This document shows positions 33,893 through 43,740 of a stretch of DNA of 64,000 bases, one piece after another; within the stretch, counting starts at the first letter, position 1; the number at the start of each line of letters is the position of its first letter. The notes under the pieces are model-generated. The model saw only the letters and a program-made list of their open reading frames with translations. It did no database searches and was not told the origin of the DNA. Where the stretch lies: positions 1-64,000 of the forward strand of contig JAFRRJ010000015.1 of assembly GCA_017428155.1 (NCBI GenBank). Direction: 5' to 3'. The position numbers were made by a program, and so were the translations under genes. This DNA comes from Clostridiales bacterium. Lineage in GTDB: Bacteria > Bacillota > Clostridia > Saccharofermentanales > Saccharofermentanaceae.

Positions 33893-35794
33893 ATGCCACC
33901 CGGAGGAAGAATGGGAGGCCCGTTAGGCGGGCAGTATCTGACCGAAGAAGAAAAGGCGAATCAGCCAAAAGTTACGCCTGAACTGCTTAAGCGTGTTTTC
34001 TCATATCTGAAGCCTTATACGAAGCAGTTGATCCTCGTCCTTTTCTGCATAATCGTGTCTTCGTTCCTGTCGCTCCTTCCTTCGATCTTAACAGGCAGGA
34101 TCTTAGATGAAGGGCTCCTTAATAAGGACCTCCGTGCGCTGGTTTTCTATATTTCCCTCTCGCTTGCCGTAACGCTCGGTGCAAGTCTTATCGGTGTTGC
34201 GCAGACATACATAAACACATGGATCGCACAGCACATAACTTTTGATATGAGAAACCAGATGTATAAGCATCTGCAGAATATGTCGCAGAGGTTTTTCACG
34301 TCGAACAACCAGGGTGATATCATCACCAGGATGACAAGCGACATTGACGGAGTTAAGGCTGTCATCACGAATACTTTTTCGAGCATTCTCTCAAATTCGA
34401 TAACTCTCATAATCGCCATGATTGCAATGTTCCAGAAGAACTGGATCCTTGCGCTGGTCGGAATCGTAATCGTGCCGCTCTTTACTTTGCCGACGAGAAG
34501 TGCGGGAAAAAAGAGATGGAAGCTTACCAATGAATCGCAGCAGGTAAATGACGAGGTCAACGGAATACTTAATGAGACTTTGTCCGTGAGCGGCCAGCTT
34601 CTTGTAAAGCTCTTCGGCAAAGAAAAATATGAATACGACAAATATGAGAAAGCTAACCGCAGGATGATCGGTCTGAACATTAAAGAGAGCATGGCCGGCA
34701 GATGGTTTATAGTGATCCTTACGACCTTTACGAGTGTCGGGCCTATGCTGATCTATCTGGTCGGCGGCATCCTCATGATGAAGTACGATTCAAGTCTTAC
34801 TATCGGTGACATCACGGTGCTGGTGGCACTTTTAGGCAGGATGTATATGCCGGTTAACAGCCTGCTTAATATGCAGGTCGAATGGATCAGGTCGATGGCT
34901 CTGTTCAAGCGTATCTTCGATTACTTTGATATTCCTGTCGAGATTAAGAATGCGGATGATGCCGTCATACCGGAAAAGGTCAAGGGAGACGTTGTTTTCG
35001 AGCACGTTGAATTCTCATATGATCCTTCGAAGAAGATCTTAAAGGATATCAATTTTACGCTTAATGCCGGCAAGAGTATCGCGATCGTCGGACCTTCGGG
35101 TTCGGGCAAGAGCACGATCGTAAACCTCATTCCGAGACTATATGACGTCGATTCCGGAAGTGTTACCTTCGACGGTGTTGATGTAAGAAAACTCGACCTC
35201 AGATTCCTAAGGGACAAGGTCGGTGTTGTGTCACAGGAGACTTACCTCTTTAACGGAACGGTCAGGGAGAATCTTCTCTATGCAAAACCTGATGCCACAG
35301 AAGATGACATGATCGATGCGCTTAAGAAAGCCAACATCTGGGACTTCATCGAGAAGCAGGAGAAGGGTCTGGACACAGAGGTCGGCAACAGGGGCTTGAA
35401 GCTCTCGGGTGGTGAGAAACAGAGGATCTCCATAGCGAGGATCATATTGAAAGACCCGACGATATTTATTTTCGATGAGGCCACATCGGCACTCGATTCG
35501 ATATCCGAGAAGAAGATCCAGGATGCGATCGATCCGATCATAAAGAGCAAGACAAGTATCCTTATCGCACATAGATTATCTACCATTCTTGCAGCTGATG
35601 AGATCCTCGTCGTCAAGGACGGAATGATCGCCGAAAGAGGCACGCATAAAGAGCTTCTCGGCAAAGAGGGCGTATACCGTGAACTCTACGAGACGCAGTT
35701 TTGCAAGGCAATCATGGAAGATGACGGCGTGTCTGAATTGGAGCAGTATATCTGGGGAACCCAACCCGCTGACGAGCCGGCCGCAGAGGATTGA
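33893..35794 (+). CDS. ABC exporter, permease–ATPase fusion
   Basis: This 633-aa half-transporter has a six-span membrane domain (about 40-330) fused to a nucleotide-binding domain. Walker A is GPSGSGKST, the signature LSGGEKQR and Walker B IFIFDEATSALD, followed by the switch His in LIAHRLST. The N terminus is Gly/Pro-rich (MPPGGRMGGPLGG). It belongs to the MdlB/BmrA-type multidrug or lipid exporters and would work as a homodimer, since no partner gene is adjacent. GGAGGAG lies 8-9 nt before ATG. Confidence 0.93.
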   Translation: MPPGGRMGGPLGGQYLTEEEKANQPKVTPELLKRVFSYLKPYTKQLILVLFCIIVSSFLSLLPSILTGRILDEGLLNKDLRALVFYISLSLAVTLGASLIGVAQTYINTWIAQHITFDMRNQMYKHLQNMSQRFFTSNNQGDIITRMTSDIDGVKAVITNTFSSILSNSITLIIAMIAMFQKNWILALVGIVIVPLFTLPTRSAGKKRWKLTNESQQVNDEVNGILNETLSVSGQLLVKLFGKEKYEYDKYEKANRRMIGLNIKESMAGRWFIVILTTFTSVGPMLIYLVGGILMMKYDSSLTIGDITVLVALLGRMYMPVNSLLNMQVEWIRSMALFKRIFDYFDIPVEIKNADDAVIPEKVKGDVVFEHVEFSYDPSKKILKDINFTLNAGKSIAIVGPSGSGKSTIVNLIPRLYDVDSGSVTFDGVDVRKLDLRFLRDKVGVVSQETYLFNGTVRENLLYAKPDATEDDMIDALKKANIWDFIEKQEKGLDTEVGNRGLKLSGGEKQRISIARIILKDPTIFIFDEATSALDSISEKKIQDAIDPIIKSKTSILIAHRLSTILAADEILVVKDGMIAERGTHKELLGKEGVYRELYETQFCKAIMEDDGVSELEQYIWGTQPADEPAAED

Positions 35795-36005
35795 TCCGGG
35801 AAATTTTCACAAAAAGCCCGGACGATGCGCATTTGCCCGTGCTCCGAAAGGATTGCGCCCGCTTGGCAAAAAATATTGAATATGTCCAAAAAAAATCCCG
35901 CACGTGCCCCCGATTCGTACATTCGTCAATGACCGAAGACATCATATAAAAATCAAAAATAGAGTATAATTACTTCTCGGTTGATACCAGGAGGATAGAT
36001 TAAAA

Positions 36006-38798
36006 ATGACACAACCATTTTCAGCAACGGCTGAACAGGTAGCAAAAGAATTAGACACCGATCTGGTGAAGGGCCTTACTTCAAATGAAGCATCCCTGCG
36101 TTACGCCAAGAACGGTCCCAACTCATTAGGTGAAGAAAAGAAAGTCCCGCTCTGGAAGAGATTTCTCGCGCAGTTCGCTGACGCGATGGTAATAATCCTC
36201 ATCGCAGCGGCAGCTCTCTCGGCATACATGGCCGTTAAGAGCGGCGGCGGATTCGAGGAATGGATCGACGTTATAGTCATCCTTGCGATCGTAATCCTTA
36301 ATGCGGCTTTGGGCGTATATCAGGAAGGCAAGGCTGACCAGGCGCTGGCAGCATTAAAGAAGATGAGCTCTCCCCAGACAAAGGTCATCCGTGACGGCAA
36401 GATCGTCATGGTCGATTCAGAGAATGTCGTAGTCGGTGATGTCATCGCAATCGATGCAGGTGACTCTATCTCCGCAGACATGAGACTCATTGAATCAAGC
36501 TCACTCAAGGCTGAGGAAGCATCTCTTACAGGCGAATCCGTAGCAGTCGAGAAAGATGCGACACTGGTCCTTCCCGAAGACTGCTCACTCGGCGATCGTA
36601 AGAACATGCTCTACATGGGCACCGCTGTTACATACGGCAGAGCCAGAGGTGTGGTAGTTGCAACAGCACGTGACACCGAGCTCGGAAAGATCGCCGACAA
36701 GCTCACAAATATCGAGGACGAGGCAACACCTTTGCAGAAGAGCCTTAACAAGCTCGGAAAGATCCTTGCCGTAGTCTGCATCATAGTATGTATAGTAGTT
36801 CTGCTCGTAGATATCTTCGTTCAGAAGCTTCCATGGGAAGATGCACTCATGACTGCGGTATCACTCGCAGTCGCAGCTATTCCTGAAGGTCTGGCGGCAG
36901 TCGTCACTATCGTTCTTTCTATAGGTATGACAAAGATGGCTGAGAGCAACGCGATCGTAAAGAGACTTCTTGCTGTTGAGACTCTGGGCTGCGTTGACGT
37001 TATCTGCTCGGATAAGACAGGTACTCTCACACAGAATCAGATGACAGTCAAAGTCATCTATGACGGTGATAAGAAATACAACGTTGAGGGCGGCGGATAC
37101 GCTCCCAAGGGCAATATCGTTGACGAGGGCGGCAAGCCAGTCAAGATCGAAGGTGTTCTTAACACACTGATCCTTTCTTCTGTACTCTGCAATGACGCTT
37201 CTATCGTCTCACACGGCGAGAATGATTATTCATGCATCGGTGACCCTACTGAGGGTGCTCTTACAACTCTCGGTATGAAGGCAAGAATGCTCCGCGAAGA
37301 GACGATGCACACATATCCCAGAGAGACAGAACTTCCTTTTGACTCTGACCGTAAGATGATGACCACTTATCATTCAGGCATTGAGGAAGGCAAGTGGATC
37401 AGCTTTACCAAGGGCGCTCCGGATATAGTTATCTCACGCTGCTCATCCATACTGACACCTTCAGGCGTTCAGAAGATGACCGAAGAGAAGCGCGCCGAGA
37501 TCCGTGAGATCAATCACAATTATGCCATCCAGGCTATCCGTGTTCTCGCTTTCGCAACCAAGGAACACGGTGACGGTTCCAAGGCAACATTCGCCGATGA
37601 AGAGAATATGACATTCTTAGGCCTTATCGGTATGATCGACCCCGCACGTAAGGAAGCAAAGGATGCCATTGCTGTATGTAAAGAGGCAGGTATCCGCGCC
37701 GTCATGATCACAGGCGACTTCAAGGATTCCGCAGTCGCTATCTCCGATAATCTCGAGATGCGTGACGCCGATCATATGGGCGCATATTCAGGCGAGGAAC
37801 TCGATAAGATCTCCGATGAGGAACTCCTTAAAGTAGTAGAGAAGACAAGCGTCTACGCGCGTGTCTCTCCCGAACACAAGGTCCGCATCGTAACAGCACT
37901 TAAGAAAAATGACCACATAGCTTCAATGACAGGTGACGGCGTCAACGACGCCATGGCTTTGAAGTCCGCTGATATCGGTGTCGCAATGGGCATCACCGGC
38001 ACGGACGTTTCCAAGAACTCCGCCGACATGATCCTCATGGACGACAACTTCGCAACGATCGTAAAGGCAGTCGAGCAGGGAAGGACCATTTACTCGAACA
38101 TCAGAAAGTTCGTAGGATTCCTTCTGTCCTGTAACGTAGGCGAGATCCTCGTAATCTTCCTGCTCTCGCTCGTACCGAAGTCACTGGTCCCCGGAATCGC
38201 TGCTCCTTTGACTGCTATCCAGCTTCTCTGGCTTAATCTCATTACCGACTCTTTCCCTGCGCTTGCACTTGGCCGCGAAAAGGGTGAGCCCGGCATAATG
38301 AAGCTCCCTCCGAGATCAAAGAATGAGCCCATCATCAACAAGGACATGATGCGTCACATCGCAATGCAGTCCGTCGGCCTCTTCGTATCCGTAGCTGCAG
38401 CATTCATCATCGCTCTCATGAGCATGAACAACGGAAGCTCATTCTTCTATTCTGGAATCATTGCAGATGCGGCAGTCAAGGGCGTTCATCCCATAGACAT
38501 CGCCCGTACGGTGGCATTTGCGACACTGATCTGCGCAGAGCTCTTCAGAGCATTTGCCGCAAGATCTGAGAGGATCTCAGTATTTAAGCTCGGACTCTTC
38601 TCAAACAAGATGATGAATATTGCTGTCGGTCTCTCGCTTGTAATGCTCATTGCAGTTATCTACATCCCCGGAGTTAACAGCATCTTCAATAACGTTGCGA
38701 TCAATCCTCTTGCATGGCTCGTTATCCTGCCACTGGCAGTTCTGCCTTTCGCCGTAAGCGAGATAAGCAAGCTCGCAAAAGGTGGTTTGCATAAATAA
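36006..38798 (+). CDS. P-type Ca2+-transporting ATPase (P2A/SERCA-like)
   Basis: This 930-aa cation pump has an N-terminal cation ATPase domain (about 1-70) and an actuator with LTGESVAVEK. Transmembrane helix 4 carries AAIPEGLAAVV, the calcium-site PEGL motif. The phosphorylation site is CSDKTGTLTQNQ (about 343-354), the nucleotide domain has KGAPD and the hinge has MTGDGVNDAMAL. The C-terminal spans include NLITDSFPALALG (helix 6 Asn/Asp). This places it with SERCA/PMR1-like pumps that expel Ca2+. AGGAGG lies 11-12 nt before ATG. It is monocistronic or joined weakly to secG. Confidence 0.94.
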   Translation: MTQPFSATAEQVAKELDTDLVKGLTSNEASLRYAKNGPNSLGEEKKVPLWKRFLAQFADAMVIILIAAAALSAYMAVKSGGGFEEWIDVIVILAIVILNAALGVYQEGKADQALAALKKMSSPQTKVIRDGKIVMVDSENVVVGDVIAIDAGDSISADMRLIESSSLKAEEASLTGESVAVEKDATLVLPEDCSLGDRKNMLYMGTAVTYGRARGVVVATARDTELGKIADKLTNIEDEATPLQKSLNKLGKILAVVCIIVCIVVLLVDIFVQKLPWEDALMTAVSLAVAAIPEGLAAVVTIVLSIGMTKMAESNAIVKRLLAVETLGCVDVICSDKTGTLTQNQMTVKVIYDGDKKYNVEGGGYAPKGNIVDEGGKPVKIEGVLNTLILSSVLCNDASIVSHGENDYSCIGDPTEGALTTLGMKARMLREETMHTYPRETELPFDSDRKMMTTYHSGIEEGKWISFTKGAPDIVISRCSSILTPSGVQKMTEEKRAEIREINHNYAIQAIRVLAFATKEHGDGSKATFADEENMTFLGLIGMIDPARKEAKDAIAVCKEAGIRAVMITGDFKDSAVAISDNLEMRDADHMGAYSGEELDKISDEELLKVVEKTSVYARVSPEHKVRIVTALKKNDHIASMTGDGVNDAMALKSADIGVAMGITGTDVSKNSADMILMDDNFATIVKAVEQGRTIYSNIRKFVGFLLSCNVGEILVIFLLSLVPKSLVPGIAAPLTAIQLLWLNLITDSFPALALGREKGEPGIMKLPPRSKNEPIINKDMMRHIAMQSVGLFVSVAAAFIIALMSMNNGSSFFYSGIIADAAVKGVHPIDIARTVAFATLICAELFRAFAARSERISVFKLGLFSNKMMNIAVGLSLVMLIAVIYIPGVNSIFNNVAINPLAWLVILPLAVLPFAVSEISKLAKGGLHK

Positions 38799-38851
38799 AT
38801 GCCATGTGTTATTATTCTTAAGCTTAATCAGAATATGGAGGCTCAGGACCG

Positions 38852-39103
38852 ATGACAGTATTGAATATCGTTCTTAGTGTGGTAGATATAATCCTGGCAA
38901 TTGCCATTATCGTTCTCTTCCTCGTTCAGGAAGGTAACGACAGAGGTATTGGTGTAGTAGCAGGAGGTTCTTCTGATTCTTACTACAACAAGGCTAAGGG
39001 CAGAACAATTGAAGAGCAACTCAAGAAAGCAACAGTTGCTTGCTGCATCCTTTTCGCAATTACTTCAATTGTACTTTATCTCTCTATCGCTAAATCCTGG
39101 TAA
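38852..39103 (+). CDS. secG: Preprotein translocase subunit SecG
   Basis: This 83-aa protein has two hydrophobic segments (about 4-25 and 58-80) separated by a Gly/Ser-rich loop (GIGVVAGGSSDSYYNKAKGRT), the standard SecG form. It aids SecYEG-mediated export. The ribosome site is GGAGG, 10 nt before the ATG. SecG followed by rnr is a conserved Bacillota gene order, which supports both calls. Confidence 0.93.
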   Translation: MTVLNIVLSVVDIILAIAIIVLFLVQEGNDRGIGVVAGGSSDSYYNKAKGRTIEEQLKKATVACCILFAITSIVLYLSIAKSW

Positions 39104-39126
39104 TAGTTAAGAGTTTGTATTGATCT

Positions 39127-39162
39127 AAAGGACCGTTCCGTATGGGGCGGTCCTAATTATTT
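39127..39162 (+). terminator. Terminator between secG and rnr
   Basis: AGGACCG and CGGTCCT form a 7-bp stem around TTCCGTATGGGG, followed by AATTATTTG. It is moderately strong. Confidence 0.6.
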
Positions 39163-39283
39163 GCTTAAGAGCTCTTGGGAAGTGAACCTAAGAACCTGTC
39201 ATTCCTGATCGCTGCAAAAATGTTTAGGCAAGTACCAACTCCAAGTAGTAAGATATAAAAAACATATTTACGAGGAATCAGAG

Positions 39284-41431
39284 ATGGATAATAAGAAAAG
39301 ACCGGGTTTTGCAGAGAGCATGAGTGCTTCCCAGAAAAGACGGAACAGGGTTATAAAGGCAAAGGAAGTGCAGTCACAGCTTCCGCAGACGCTGGCTGAC
39401 ATGGCGCCGAGAGGCCCGCTGCAGGTAAAGAACCAGGTGATCGGAATCTTAAGACAGACTCCGTTGGGCGGCGTGGTCATTCCCGACCCGTCATTCAGAA
39501 GTACGGATTACGGAGCTATCGAGATCGACAGGAATCACCTGAACGGTGCTCCTTTTGATATGGCTGTCGTCTGCGAAGTGCTTAACCCCGACTGCGACAG
39601 GGGCGACTGCAGGGGCACCATAATCGAAGTCCTTGGCGACATGGGCAACAACGATGTCAGGATGCTGACTGTTTTGAGGCAGTTCGGATTATCGCAGACT
39701 TTCCCCGAGAAAGTCCTTAAGGAAGTTGAGCCGCTGCCGGTCAATCCCGATCCGGAGCAGGTAATAAAGGAATTATCAGCAGGAAGGCGTGACAAGCGTG
39801 ATCTGCTTACTATAACGATCGACGGCGAAGACGCAAAAGATCTCGATGATGCTATCTCGATCGAGAAGCTCCGCAACGGCAATTTCAGGCTCTATGTTCA
39901 TATAGCTGATGTTTCCAATTATGTAAGAGAAGGAACGGCTCTTGATATGGAGGCCTTTTCGAGAGGCACATCGGTATATCTGGTGGACAGAGTAATTCCG
40001 ATGCTTCCGCCGAAGCTCTCGAACGGTCTTTGCAGCTTGAATCCCAATGTCGACAGGCTTGCCATGACCGCAGAGATGCTGGTTGACCGCGAGGGCGGCA
40101 TCTATGGCGGCGAGGTCTATGAGAGTGTCATCAAGTCCGACAGACGAATGAGCTATAACGAGTGTTACAGGATCCTGACGGAACCCCGCCCCGGAGATGA
40201 TGAGGAGTACGGTGAGATCATCCCGATGCTCATTCAGATGAAGGAGCTTGCGGAGATCTTAAAGTCAATGCGCGAGAGGCGCGGTGCGATCGGCTTCGAA
40301 ATGCCTGAGACCAAGGTTATCTTAAATGATGACGGTTCCGTAAAGGATGTAATGCCTTATCCGATCAATTTCACCAACGGTATTATCGAATCCTTCATGA
40401 TCTGTGCAAATGAATTTATTGCAAAGAAATTCTTTGACCTCAAATATCCGTTCGTATACCGTGTCCACGAGGATCCTGATCCTATCAAGATCGCGAGGTT
40501 CTCCAATATTGCAAGGTATTTCGGCGCATCGGGAAGGCTGATGGGCAGGATTAAGCCTTTGGATGTCCAGAGGTTCATGGATACGATCGGAGACAAGACA
40601 GCGCTCCCGGCTTTGGACGAACTGCTCTTAAGATCGATGGCCAAGGCCAGATACTGCTCTGACTGTCTGGGACACTTCGGTCTGGCATCCAAGTTCTACT
40701 GCCATTTCACTTCGCCTATCAGGCGCTATCCCGACCTTTATATCCACAGGATCATCAAGAGCTATCTTCACGGCGAGAATTCCAGGAGCCACTTTGCGGG
40801 TCTTGTTGACAATGCCGCTGAGCACTCTTCGGAGATGGAGCGCAATGCAGTCGACGCCGAGCGAGCATCCGATGACATCAAGATCTGCCAGTATATGGCT
40901 GACAGGATCGGTGAGCATTACGACGGCGTGATCTCTTCCATAATCGATGTCGGATGTTTTGTAAGGCTCGAAAACACCATCGAAGGATTCGTTCCTTTCA
41001 GATCTTTACATGATCACTACTTCTTTGATGACAGATCCTACAGGGCAATAGGTGCCCGCGGCGGCAAGATCCTTTCCATAGGAATGCCTGTCACCGTCGT
41101 GGTCGAAAAGGTCGACACGGAAGAGAACAAGATAGATTTTTCTTTTGAATACGGCTTTGAAGAAGAGCGGGATCCCTCACAAAAGCGGTTTGAAAGGCCG
41201 GTTAAGAAGGGCAGAAAGGGCTCAAAGAATTCACCCAAAGGAAGATCCGGAGGCCGCGCAAGAGGAAGCTTTGCAGGAAGCTCCAAAGGCGCAGGAACGG
41301 GAGGATCCAAAGGAGGCAGAACGGGCGGATCCAGAGGCGGATCAAGGAGCAGTTCTGAAAGCTTCGGAGGCTTTGTGGGCAAACCCAGGAAAGGCAGATC
41401 GGGCCGCGGCGGCTCAAGGGGCAAAAAATGA
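39284..41431 (+). CDS. rnr: Ribonuclease R
   Basis: This 715-aa 3'-to-5' exoribonuclease degrades structured RNA. Cold-shock-like domains precede the RNB catalytic domain. Its acidic centre is DGEDAKDLDDAIS (about 183-195), and the later RYPDLYIHR and MERNAVDAERA blocks are typical. An S1 domain follows at about 545-625 (HYDGVISSIIDVGCFVRLE). The last about 90 residues are a Gly/Ser/Arg/Lys low-complexity tail that likely binds RNA or ribosomes. The ribosome site is GAGG before ATG 39284. The stop overlaps the following small gene (ATGA). Confidence 0.95.
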   Translation: MDNKKRPGFAESMSASQKRRNRVIKAKEVQSQLPQTLADMAPRGPLQVKNQVIGILRQTPLGGVVIPDPSFRSTDYGAIEIDRNHLNGAPFDMAVVCEVLNPDCDRGDCRGTIIEVLGDMGNNDVRMLTVLRQFGLSQTFPEKVLKEVEPLPVNPDPEQVIKELSAGRRDKRDLLTITIDGEDAKDLDDAISIEKLRNGNFRLYVHIADVSNYVREGTALDMEAFSRGTSVYLVDRVIPMLPPKLSNGLCSLNPNVDRLAMTAEMLVDREGGIYGGEVYESVIKSDRRMSYNECYRILTEPRPGDDEEYGEIIPMLIQMKELAEILKSMRERRGAIGFEMPETKVILNDDGSVKDVMPYPINFTNGIIESFMICANEFIAKKFFDLKYPFVYRVHEDPDPIKIARFSNIARYFGASGRLMGRIKPLDVQRFMDTIGDKTALPALDELLLRSMAKARYCSDCLGHFGLASKFYCHFTSPIRRYPDLYIHRIIKSYLHGENSRSHFAGLVDNAAEHSSEMERNAVDAERASDDIKICQYMADRIGEHYDGVISSIIDVGCFVRLENTIEGFVPFRSLHDHYFFDDRSYRAIGARGGKILSIGMPVTVVVEKVDTEENKIDFSFEYGFEEERDPSQKRFERPVKKGRKGSKNSPKGRSGGRARGSFAGSSKGAGTGGSKGGRTGGSRGGSRSSSESFGGFVGKPRKGRSGRGGSRGKK

Positions 41432-41661
41432 AGAGTTTATTGATAAAAGATACAACAAGAGAAGAACGTGAGCAGATAGTTGCGGATTCGATCGGTTATA
41501 TCGACGGAAGCTGTGACGGATGCATGGCAGGTCTTGCCGATATGTATCAGGATTACATCGAAGGCAGGCGCGAGATCAAAGACATCAACATGGAATTCAA
41601 AGCTCATTACGAATCAGGTGATGACGGTCCTTCAAGCAGTTCCTGCGGATATTCAAAGTGA
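41428..41661 (+). CDS. Small conserved cysteine protein (77 aa), unknown function
   Basis: The frame starts at an ATG overlapping the rnr TGA. It reads MKSLLIKDTTREEREQIVADS, has a central CDGCMAGLADMYQDYIEGRREI with a CxxC, and ends with a Ser-rich tail. It is hydrophilic and has no signal sequence. The CxxC may bind metal. I recall similar small proteins in Lachnospiraceae-type genomes with the same LLIKDTTREER opening, sometimes mis-annotated, but no function. Coupling to rnr suggests co-expression. A terminator follows at 41689-41725. Confidence 0.75.
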   Translation: MKSLLIKDTTREEREQIVADSIGYIDGSCDGCMAGLADMYQDYIEGRREIKDINMEFKAHYESGDDGPSSSSCGYSK

Positions 41662-41688
41662 ACAATGTCAGGCATTATTATCAGTGAT

Positions 41689-41726
41689 GCTGTTGTTGAC
41701 AGTTCCTTGTTGACAACAGCCTTTTA
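41689..41726 (+). terminator. Terminator after rnr and the small Cys gene
   Basis: GCTGTTGT (41689-41696) pairs with ACAACAGC (41713-41720), followed by CTTTTAAA. Confidence 0.6.
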
Positions 41727-41752
41727 AATGATGTAGTATTACGCATTATGCG

Positions 41753-41967
41753 ATGACGGAGACCCCAGTAGCCACGGTATGTCGCCTTCAGAGAGCTTTG
41801 TCCCAGGGCTGAAAGACGAAGCGGAAAGAGGCCGGCGGCGAATAACAACTCTAACAGCAGACCGGTATAAAGAGATTCCGCGTTTTAAGCGGAGTAAATC
41901 AGGTGGCACCGCGGACATGTTTTGTTCGTCCTGAACTTAAGGAGATTAAGTTCGGGGCGTTTTTTGT
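41753..41967 (+). ncRNA. T-box leader of aspS
   Basis: The T-box sequence AGGTGGCACCGCGG (41901-41914) is intact, and the UGGC would pair with a GCCA tRNA end, matching discriminator G73 of tRNA-Asp and tRNA-Asn. Stem I starts with the AGTA motif (41767-41770). Opposite it is GAATAACAAC (41840-41849), where the usual GAA-N-codon-A pattern gives AAC (Asn) at 41844-41846. A terminator, CGTCCTGAACTTAA/TTAAGTTCGGGGCG with T6, lies at 41927-41965. The competing antiterminator uses GGAC/GTCC. Uncharged tRNA would switch aspS on. Confidence 0.92.
41927..41965 (+). terminator. Regulated terminator of the aspS T-box
   Basis: The 14-bp stem (two G-U pairs) with a GGAGA loop and TTTTTT tail starts directly after the antiterminator region and 27 nt before aspS. 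Confidence 0.85.
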
Positions 41968-41991
41968 TTCCCCGAAAGAAAGGATCGGAAT

Positions 41992-43740
41992 ATGGCAAAC
42001 CAGTACAGAGACAGGATCATCAGCTCTTTGTCAGAGAAGGATGTTGGAACAGAACTCAGAGTATGCGGCTGGATCGAGAACATCAGAGACCACGGCGGAG
42101 TTTCTTTCATCGATTTGAGAGACATGTACGGCACGCTGCAGGTTGTTATGCGTGATACGACACTTCTTGACGGACTTGTAAAGGAAGAGTGCATCTCGAT
42201 AGAAGGAAAGATCGAGCACAGGGATGAAGAGACATATAACCCCAAGATCGCTACAGGTACGATCGAGCTCGAGGCACACAAGGTTGACGTACTCGGCAAG
42301 GTTTATACACAGCTGCCTTTTGAGATCATGACATCAAAAGAGATCAGAGAGGACGTAAGACTCAAGTACCGTTATCTCGACCTTCGTAACCAGAAGGTTA
42401 AGGACAACATCATCTTCAGATCCAATGTTATCGCATTCTTAAGACAGAAGATGACAGAGATGGGCTTTTTGGAGATCCAGACGCCTATCCTTACAAGCTC
42501 TTCACCTGAGGGTGCAAGAGACTATATCGTCCCTTCAAGAAAGTGGAAGGGTAAGTTCTATGCGCTCCCGCAGGCACCTCAGCAGTTCAAGCAGCTCCTG
42601 ATGGTTTCCGGATTCGATAAGTATTTCCAGATCGCTCCCTGCTTCAGAGATGAGGACGCAAGAGCGGACAGATCACCCGGAGAGTTCTATCAGTTAGACT
42701 TCGAGATGTCTTTTGCTACACAGGAAGACGTCTTCAGAGCAGGCGAGGAAGTCCTCACAGCGGCATTCGAGAAGTTCGCTCCTGAGGGCGCACACGTAAC
42801 TGCAGCACCTTATCCGGTAATCTCCTACAAGCAGGCAATGGAGGAGTTCGGCTCAGATAAGCCCGACTTAAGAAACCCCTTGAGAATAAAGGACGTTACA
42901 GAGTTCTTCTCAAGATGCACATTCAAGGCTTTCCACGGAAAGACCGTACGCGCTATCAACGTTCACGCAAAGCTTTCCAAGGGCCAGCACGAGAAAATGC
43001 TCAAGTTCGCACAAGATGATCTCGGAATGGGCGGCTTAGGCTACCTCGAAGTCCTTGAGGACATGAGCTACAAGGGACCTATCGACAAGTTCATTCCTGA
43101 TGACATGAAGGCTGAACTTAAGGATCTGGCGGGTCTTCAGGCAGGCGATACTATCTTCTTCATTGCCGACAACGAGGCACGTGCAAATGAGTGCGCAGGC
43201 AAGATCAGAAATGAGCTCGGAGCAAGACTCGACCTCATCGAGAAAAACGCTTTCAGATTCTGCTTTGTCAACGATTTCCCGATGTATGAATGGGATACAG
43301 AGACAAAGAAATATATCTTCACACACAATCCTTTCTCAATGCCTCAGGGAGGTCTTGAAGCTCTCAATACAAAGAAGCCTGACGAGATCCTTGCCTACCA
43401 GTATGACATCGTATGCAACGGAATAGAGCTCTCATCCGGTGCTGTAAGAAACCATGACTTGGACATCATGAAGAAAGCTTTCGAGATCGCAGGATATTCC
43501 GAAGAAGAGCTTAAGACAAAGTTCGGCGCGCTCTACAGCGCATTCCAGTTCGGTGCTCCGCCGCATGCCGGTATGGCTCCCGGCGTTGATCGTATGATCA
43601 TGATCCTCCGCGGCGAAGAGAACATCAGAGAAGTCATCGCATTTCCTATGAACGGCAATGCTCAGGATCTTCTCTGCGGCGCTCCGGGCGAAGTCACGGA
43701 ACAGCAGCTCAGAGAGACACATATCAAGATCAGACAGTAA
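41992..43740 (+). CDS. aspS: Aspartyl-tRNA synthetase (bacterial type)
   Basis: This 582-aa class IIb synthetase has an OB-fold anticodon domain (about 1-105), the catalytic core with QSPQQFKQ-like QAPQQFKQLLM and FRDEDARADR (motif 2), and a GAD insert at about 290-410. Motif 3 is GVDRMIMIL near residue 530. It charges tRNA-Asp. If non-discriminating it also makes Asp-tRNA-Asn for GatCAB. The T-box specifier supports the latter but does not prove it. AAAGGATCGG precedes ATG. The stop overlaps mtaB (TAATG). Confidence 0.96.
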   Translation: MANQYRDRIISSLSEKDVGTELRVCGWIENIRDHGGVSFIDLRDMYGTLQVVMRDTTLLDGLVKEECISIEGKIEHRDEETYNPKIATGTIELEAHKVDVLGKVYTQLPFEIMTSKEIREDVRLKYRYLDLRNQKVKDNIIFRSNVIAFLRQKMTEMGFLEIQTPILTSSSPEGARDYIVPSRKWKGKFYALPQAPQQFKQLLMVSGFDKYFQIAPCFRDEDARADRSPGEFYQLDFEMSFATQEDVFRAGEEVLTAAFEKFAPEGAHVTAAPYPVISYKQAMEEFGSDKPDLRNPLRIKDVTEFFSRCTFKAFHGKTVRAINVHAKLSKGQHEKMLKFAQDDLGMGGLGYLEVLEDMSYKGPIDKFIPDDMKAELKDLAGLQAGDTIFFIADNEARANECAGKIRNELGARLDLIEKNAFRFCFVNDFPMYEWDTETKKYIFTHNPFSMPQGGLEALNTKKPDEILAYQYDIVCNGIELSSGAVRNHDLDIMKKAFEIAGYSEEELKTKFGALYSAFQFGAPPHAGMAPGVDRMIMILRGEENIREVIAFPMNGNAQDLLCGAPGEVTEQQLRETHIKIRQ

